8,417 bases of DNA from Candidatus Dormiibacterota bacterium (lineage in GTDB: Bacteria > Chloroflexota > Dormibacteria > Aeolococcales > Aeolococcaceae), in assembly GCA_955651875.1 (NCBI GenBank), contig CATPAP010000117.1, positions 1 through 8,417 of the forward strand, read 5' to 3'. This document shows, in pieces, positions 4,631 through 8,417 of this stretch. Numbering within the stretch: the first letter of the stretch is position 1; the number at the start of each line of letters is the position of its first letter. The translations under genes were made by a program, and so were the position numbers. The notes under the pieces were generated by a model, which worked only from the letters and a program-made list of their open reading frames with translations, was not told the DNA's origin and did not search any database.

Positions 4631-6154
4631 ATGCCCGAGGTCCACGACGCCGCACGCCCGCCGCTGGTGGCGCTGGACGGCGTGATGACCGCCCCAAGGA
4701 TCGGGATCGTCGTCGTGGCCTACAACGCCGCTGCCACCCTCGCCCAGGTCCTCGACCGAATCCCTGCCGACTTCCGGTCGCGGATCGAGGAGGTGCTGGT
4801 CTGCGACGACGCCAGCCAGGATTCGACGTACCTCGTCGGCCTCGGCTACAAGCAGGTCGTCACCGACCTTCCTCTGACCATCGTCCGCCACCCGCACAAC
4901 CTCGGCTACGGTGGCAACCAGAAGGCGGCATACCGGCTGGCCATCGAGCGCGGCCTTGACATCGTGGTCCTGCTCCACGGCGACGGGCAGTACGCCCCGG
5001 AGTGCCTCCCCGAGATCGTGGCGCCGCTCGAGCGCGGAGAGTGCGACGCCGTCTTCGGCTCGCGGATGATGGTCAAGGGTCAGGCGCGCAAGGGCGGGAT
5101 GCCGCTGTACAAGTTCGTCGGCAATCGCATCCTCACGCGGTTCGAGAACCGCGTGCTGGGCACCTCACTGTCGGAGTTCCACTCGGGCTATCGGGCATAC
5201 AACGTCAAGACGCTCGCCGCGCTCGACCTCGACAAGAACAGTGACGGGTTCCATTTCGACACCCAGATCATCATCCAGCTGGTCGACGCCGGCAAACGCA
5301 TTGTCGAGATCCCCATCCCGACGTACTACGGCGACGAGATCTGCTCGGTGAACGGCATGCAGTACGCACGCGACTGCGCGTTGGACGTCGTCCGCTACCG
5401 GCTCGCCAAGCAGGGTTTTCTGGCCGGCGGTCCAGCAACAGTCGCAAGCGAGTACATGGTCAAGGAGAGCGAGGACAGCTCGCACGGGGTCATCCTCGAC
5501 TGGCTGAGGCAGATGCCGGCGTCGCGGATCCTCGACCTGGGATGCAGCGGCGGCGCGTTCGCGTCGCGGGTTCGCGCGCTCGGCCATCACGTCACCGGCG
5601 TCGATTTCAATGAGCTGCCCCATGTCCGCGAGCGGTGCGACGCTTTCTTCCAGGCCGATCTCGACCTCGGGATCCCCGATGAGGTCGCCGGCTGCGAGCC
5701 GTTCGACGTGGTGATCTGCGCCGACATACTCGAGCACCTCCGCCGCCCGGAGGACCTTCTGGCAGAGCTGTCCAAGGTCCTCGTTCCGCGTGGGGCGGTG
5801 ATCGCATCGGTGCCCAACTTCGGGCACTGGTACTCGCGCGGACGCACCGCGCTCGGTCTGTTCGACTACGACCAGCGCGGGATCCTCGATCACGGTCACG
5901 TGCGCTTCTTCACGCGGCGCAGCTTCGAGCGACTCACCCGGGCCGCCGGGCTCACGCCGCTGCGGCGTCATGTGACCGGGCTTCCGCTGGACGCCCTGAC
6001 CAAAGCTCCCCAGCGCCCGCTCGCGCGCGCCGTGCGAACCGCCGATCGCCTCGCCGTCGCGCTACGGCCCACGCTCTTCGGCTACCAGCTCGTCTACCAC
6101 CTCGAGCTGGCTGCAGCCACCGGCGTCGTCGATGCGGCTCACGCTGCCGCCTGA
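4631..6154 (+). CDS. Bifunctional GT2 glycosyltransferase (DPM1-like) / class I SAM-dependent methyltransferase
   Basis: The product is about 507 residues; numbering here is from ATG 4631. Residues 22-270 form a GT-A fold of the polyprenyl-phosphate glycosyltransferase type: IGIVVVAYNAA (24-34), VCDDASQDST (57-66), HGDGQ (116-120, the metal/nucleotide-sugar site in place of DADGQ), FGSRMM, SEFHSGYRAY (181-190) and PIPTYYGDE. It presumably moves a sugar from a nucleotide donor to a polyprenyl-phosphate on the inner membrane face. Residues about 285-455 form a methyltransferase: RILDLGCSGG (299-308, SAM motif I), VTGVDFNE with the acidic SAM-ribose residue, FDVVICADILEHL and VPRGAVIASVPN, as in ubiE/UbiG-like enzymes. 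No transmembrane anchor is obvious. The start is uncertain: GTG 4613, ATG 4631 or ATG 4685, none with a good ribosome binding site; G/C-rich third positions from 4631 onward favour it. The GT-C-like gene follows after 39 bases, probably in one operon. Confidence 0.88.
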   Translation: MPEVHDAARPPLVALDGVMTAPRIGIVVVAYNAAATLAQVLDRIPADFRSRIEEVLVCDDASQDSTYLVGLGYKQVVTDLPLTIVRHPHNLGYGGNQKAAYRLAIERGLDIVVLLHGDGQYAPECLPEIVAPLERGECDAVFGSRMMVKGQARKGGMPLYKFVGNRILTRFENRVLGTSLSEFHSGYRAYNVKTLAALDLDKNSDGFHFDTQIIIQLVDAGKRIVEIPIPTYYGDEICSVNGMQYARDCALDVVRYRLAKQGFLAGGPATVASEYMVKESEDSSHGVILDWLRQMPASRILDLGCSGGAFASRVRALGHHVTGVDFNELPHVRERCDAFFQADLDLGIPDEVAGCEPFDVVICADILEHLRRPEDLLAELSKVLVPRGAVIASVPNFGHWYSRGRTALGLFDYDQRGILDHGHVRFFTRRSFERLTRAAGLTPLRRHVTGLPLDALTKAPQRPLARAVRTADRLAVALRPTLFGYQLVYHLELAAATGVVDAAHAAA

Positions 6155-6193
6155 CTCAACCGTTCACCATCAACCGCGTCAAGCTGTCACCAG

Positions 6194-7582
6194 ATGACGC
6201 AGTCTGACCGCCGGCTCATCAGTCTCATTTTCCTGAGCGTCGCCGTGCTCCACGAGTTCGGCAACCTCTCGTCGGTGGCGCTCGTCTGCGTGTTCGTCTC
6301 GCTGGTCTTCGGAATCCTCAGCCTTTCACCGCAGCCATGGGGCCCGCCGCTCCCCCGGTTCGCAGGCGTCATCCTGGCGCTCAGCCTGGCCGCAACGACT
6401 CTGCTCTACAACAACAAGGTCGGTCACCCGGTGTTCGTGGCGACATTCGTGCTGCTCGGCGTCGCCATCCTGCTGCATGCACTGGTCGCGAGAAGGGCCA
6501 CGACGATCGTCGCGTTTGCGCTCGCGGCGGGAGCAGCGCTGGTCGGGATCGTCGCCAACCTCACCTGGGGCTTCGCCAACATCGACGTCTTCCAGTTCCA
6601 GCAGAGCGCCTCACAGGCGCTTCTGCATGGGCAGAATCCCTACACCCCGCTGGTCGCGAGCCCGAACATCCTCCCGCCCGGCATCCTCAAGTGGATCCCG
6701 CTGCACCTTCCCTACGGGCCCGTCCTTCCGGTGCTCGAAGCCCCCTTCCGACTCTTCGGCGACGTTCGGATCCTGCACATCCTCGCCGCCGTCGTCACAT
6801 CCGTCGCCGCGCTGATGCTGGCGCGGCGCGCGCGAACCCTCGACCGCACCGCCTGCGTGGTGATGGCCTTTCCCCTCACAGTCGGGATGGTCCTCTTCAG
6901 CTGGGTGGACATCATCACCATGGCCGGCCTCACGGTGTGGGTCGTTTCGTTCCGCACCCATCCAAGGATCGCGACATTCGCTCTGGTGATCGCGCTTGCT
7001 GCCAAACCGACGACGGTGATCGCACTGGTGCCGATCTTCTTCTGGTCGGTGCGTGCGCGCCGCCAGGTGCTCATCGCGGCGCTGCTGGCGGCGATCTTCG
7101 TCCTGCCGTTCGCGATCATCACAGGGCTCTCGCAGTTCTACTACAACGTTCTCGGAGTGCAGCTCAGCGTCCTGCCGCGGCTCGACGCGCTCACCGTGAA
7201 CTCGTACCTCAACGCGTTCGGTCTGCCCATCCTTCCATTCGTGCTCTCGGCGGCGATCATCGCCGCGGCCACGGTCCTGGTCCTGCGCCGTCGACCCGAC
7301 ACGTACGGTGACCTCTTCAGCGGGACGGCGATCCTCGCGACGGTCTCGTTCCTGGTCGCCAAGTGGGCGTACTTCAATTACTACTACATTCCGGCTGTGC
7401 TCCTTATGCTGGCGATCGCCGGAGACAAACTGCCGCTCGACAGGCCGGAGCTGATCCGCCCGCCGGCACTGTTCACTGCCGCAGTCGAGCGGTTTCGCAC
7501 CACGCTCGGCCGCGTTCCCGGCGCACGCCGCCTCCCCGGCGTCGTGCTTTCCAGTCACGACAGGCGCGAACCCGCAGCCTGA
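6194..7582 (+). CDS. Polytopic membrane protein, GT-C-like (DUF2029/GT87-type) glycosyltransferase candidate
   Basis: The protein has 462 residues with about ten or eleven hydrophobic helices, for example 8-22, 28-44, 56-72, 79-98, 104-122, 192-210, 218-250, 259-284, 291-312, 341-364, 376-392 and 396-410. After the early helices an external loop holds FANIDVFQFQQSASQALLHG then QNPYTP (147-152), and the region continues with LPYGPVLPVLEAPF. An acidic residue early in the loop (Asp131), ALL-x-GxNPY and a later Y-x-P motif are the pattern of GT-C transferases that use polyprenyl-phosphate sugars. The tail (about 411-462) is soluble and basic. The upstream GT2 enzyme could supply the polyprenyl-phosphate sugar donor, and this protein would transfer it outside the membrane; this pairing is inference. 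ATG 6194 has no clear ribosome binding site and the 39-base gap suggests reliance on upstream transcription. Confidence 0.8.
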   Translation: MTQSDRRLISLIFLSVAVLHEFGNLSSVALVCVFVSLVFGILSLSPQPWGPPLPRFAGVILALSLAATTLLYNNKVGHPVFVATFVLLGVAILLHALVARRATTIVAFALAAGAALVGIVANLTWGFANIDVFQFQQSASQALLHGQNPYTPLVASPNILPPGILKWIPLHLPYGPVLPVLEAPFRLFGDVRILHILAAVVTSVAALMLARRARTLDRTACVVMAFPLTVGMVLFSWVDIITMAGLTVWVVSFRTHPRIATFALVIALAAKPTTVIALVPIFFWSVRARRQVLIAALLAAIFVLPFAIITGLSQFYYNVLGVQLSVLPRLDALTVNSYLNAFGLPILPFVLSAAIIAAATVLVLRRRPDTYGDLFSGTAILATVSFLVAKWAYFNYYYIPAVLLMLAIAGDKLPLDRPELIRPPALFTAAVERFRTTLGRVPGARRLPGVVLSSHDRREPAA

Positions 7583-7588
7583 GCCCGG

Positions 7589-7617
7589 ATGACCAATGCC
7601 CGGCCGGGGCGTAGAAT
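7589..7617 (+). promoter_or_regulatory. Probable pdxS promoter
   Basis: ATGACC (7589-7594, four of six to TTGACA), a 17-base spacer and TAGAAT (7612-7617, five of six to TATAAT) give transcription from about 7624, some 30 bases before the pdxS ATG. The spacer contains CCCGGCCGGG (7599-7608), a perfect 10-bp palindrome that could bind a regulator or merely reflect GC content. No divergent pdxR-type regulator gene is in the window. Confidence 0.5.
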
Positions 7618-7653
7618 CGTTGGCAGGATCAGAGTCACCGGGTGTATCGCATC

Positions 7654-8417
7654 ATGAGCGCGAGCCAAGCCGCCGCCAAGAAGAACGGGCATCACCAGAC
7701 CGGGGGCCTGCGCGTCAAGCGCGGGCTTGCCGAGATGCTCAAGGGCGGCGTGATCATGGACGTTGTTACGGCGGAGCAGGCGCGGGTCGCCGAGGACGCG
7801 GGCGCCGTCGCGGTGATGGCGCTGGAGCGCGTCCCGTCCGATATTCGTCGCGACGGCGGTGTTGCGCGCATGAGCGCGGTGAGCCTGGTGCGCGAGATCA
7901 AGCAGGCGGTGACCATCCCCGTCATGGCCAAGGCGCGCATCGGCCACTTCGTCGAGGCCCAGGTCCTCGAGGCGCTCGGCATCGACTACGTCGATGAATC
8001 AGAGGTCCTCACCCCCGCCGACGAGGAGCACCACATCGACAAATGGGCTTTCACCATCCCCTTCGTCTGCGGAGCGCGCGACCTCGGCGAGGCGCTGCGA
8101 CGCATCGGCGAGGGCGCCGCGATGATCCGCACCAAGGGCGAGGCGGGCACCGGCAACGTCGTCGAGGCAGTGCGCCACATGCGCGCTGTGTGCGGCGGCA
8201 TACGCCGCATCCAGGGCCTGCGCCGCGACGAGCTCATGGCCGAAGCCAAGCGCCTCCAGGCTCCCTATGAGCTCGTCGTCGAGATCGCCGAGACCGGCAC
8301 GCTCCCGGTGGTCAACTTCTCCGCCGGTGGCATCGCCACCCCCGCCGACGCGGCACTGATGATGCAGCTCGGCGCCGAGGGCAACTTCGTCGGCAGCGGC
8401 ATCTTCAAGAGCGAGGA
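7654..8417 (+). CDS. pdxS: Pyridoxal 5'-phosphate synthase lyase subunit PdxS, 3'-truncated by window end
   Basis: An open frame of 254 codons runs off the right edge; the family is usually about 295-300 residues, so roughly 45 are missing. PdxS builds pyridoxal 5'-phosphate from ribose 5-phosphate, glyceraldehyde 3-phosphate and ammonia supplied by PdxT, as a dodecamer in the cytoplasm. Conserved signatures are VIMDVVTAEQA with Asp36, MALERVPSDIRRDGGVARMS (55-74), MAKARIGHFVEAQ with Lys93 (first catalytic lysine, Lys81 in Bacillus subtilis), YVDESEVLTPAD, IRTKGEAGTGNVVEAV with Lys161 (second lysine, Lys149 in B. subtilis), FSAGGIATPADAALMMQLG and FVGSGIFKSE. ATG 7654 is chosen by family length; GTG 7642 is in frame and neither has a strong ribosome binding site. 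pdxT is expected just downstream, outside the window. The gene has its own promoter and seems unrelated in function to the sugar genes before it. Confidence 0.98.
   Translation, partial: MSASQAAAKKNGHHQTGGLRVKRGLAEMLKGGVIMDVVTAEQARVAEDAGAVAVMALERVPSDIRRDGGVARMSAVSLVREIKQAVTIPVMAKARIGHFVEAQVLEALGIDYVDESEVLTPADEEHHIDKWAFTIPFVCGARDLGEALRRIGEGAAMIRTKGEAGTGNVVEAVRHMRAVCGGIRRIQGLRRDELMAEAKRLQAPYELVVEIAETGTLPVVNFSAGGIATPADAALMMQLGAEGNFVGSGIFKSE

Noticed and set aside
3802..4632. 276-codon minus-strand frame
   Set aside because: It is antisense to the SRPBCC gene, which has a ribosome binding site, fold motifs and G/C-ending codons in its own frame.
6611..7558. 315-codon minus-strand frame
   Set aside because: It is antisense to the polytopic membrane protein; its charged His/Arg/Asp/Glu-rich composition is what the complement of hydrophobic codons gives.
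1..8417. CRISPR array, insertion sequence or rRNA
   Set aside because: No spaced direct repeats, no transposase motifs, no terminal inverted repeats and no rRNA-like segments were seen on either strand.

Overview
This 8.4 kb window comes from a high-GC bacterium with strongly G/C-ending codons. The style is actinobacterial or that of a related soil lineage such as Candidatus Dormibacterota; this placement is inferred from composition and gene content, not from a phylogenetic marker. The genes at the two ends are cut by the window edges.

Layout. (1) Positions 1-1917, plus strand: two secreted proteins with translationally coupled junctions (TAATG). The first is a PF04185/SapM-like acid phosphatase whose 5' end is missing. 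The second has a signal segment, a Ser/Thr/Pro-rich linker and a glycosidase-like TIM-barrel domain. (2) Positions 1918-3561 look like an accessory region. A small minus-strand operon (promoter about 2806-2837, a LexA/SOS-box-like site at 2783-2796) encodes a 46-residue protein and a 114-residue coiled-coil plus zinc-binding protein. The first of these appears to have lost one base just after its original GTG start. Divergent from it, a SnoaL/NTF2-like gene with a good ribosome binding site is interrupted by an in-frame TAG, yet its recognisable C-terminus continues in the same frame. (3) Positions 3699-3826, minus strand: tRNA-Pro(CGG) with a hairpin just past its 3' end and a -10-like element just before its 5' end. 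(4) Positions 3983-7582, plus strand, chromosomal-type genes: an SRPBCC protein with a histone-H1-like Ala/Lys/Ser tail, a fusion of a GT2 polyprenyl-phosphate-type glycosyltransferase with a class I SAM methyltransferase, and a polytopic GT-C-like membrane protein. The last two probably form one unit for lipid-linked sugar transfer. (5) From 7654 to the window end: pdxS, the synthase subunit of the DXP-independent pyridoxal 5'-phosphate pathway, preceded by a recognisable promoter and cut off before its C-terminus.

The most interesting part is 2177-3561: an apparently SOS-controlled two-gene cassette of unknown function, with two neighbouring small genes each carrying a lesion of one or two bases, lying on the 3' side of a tRNA gene.
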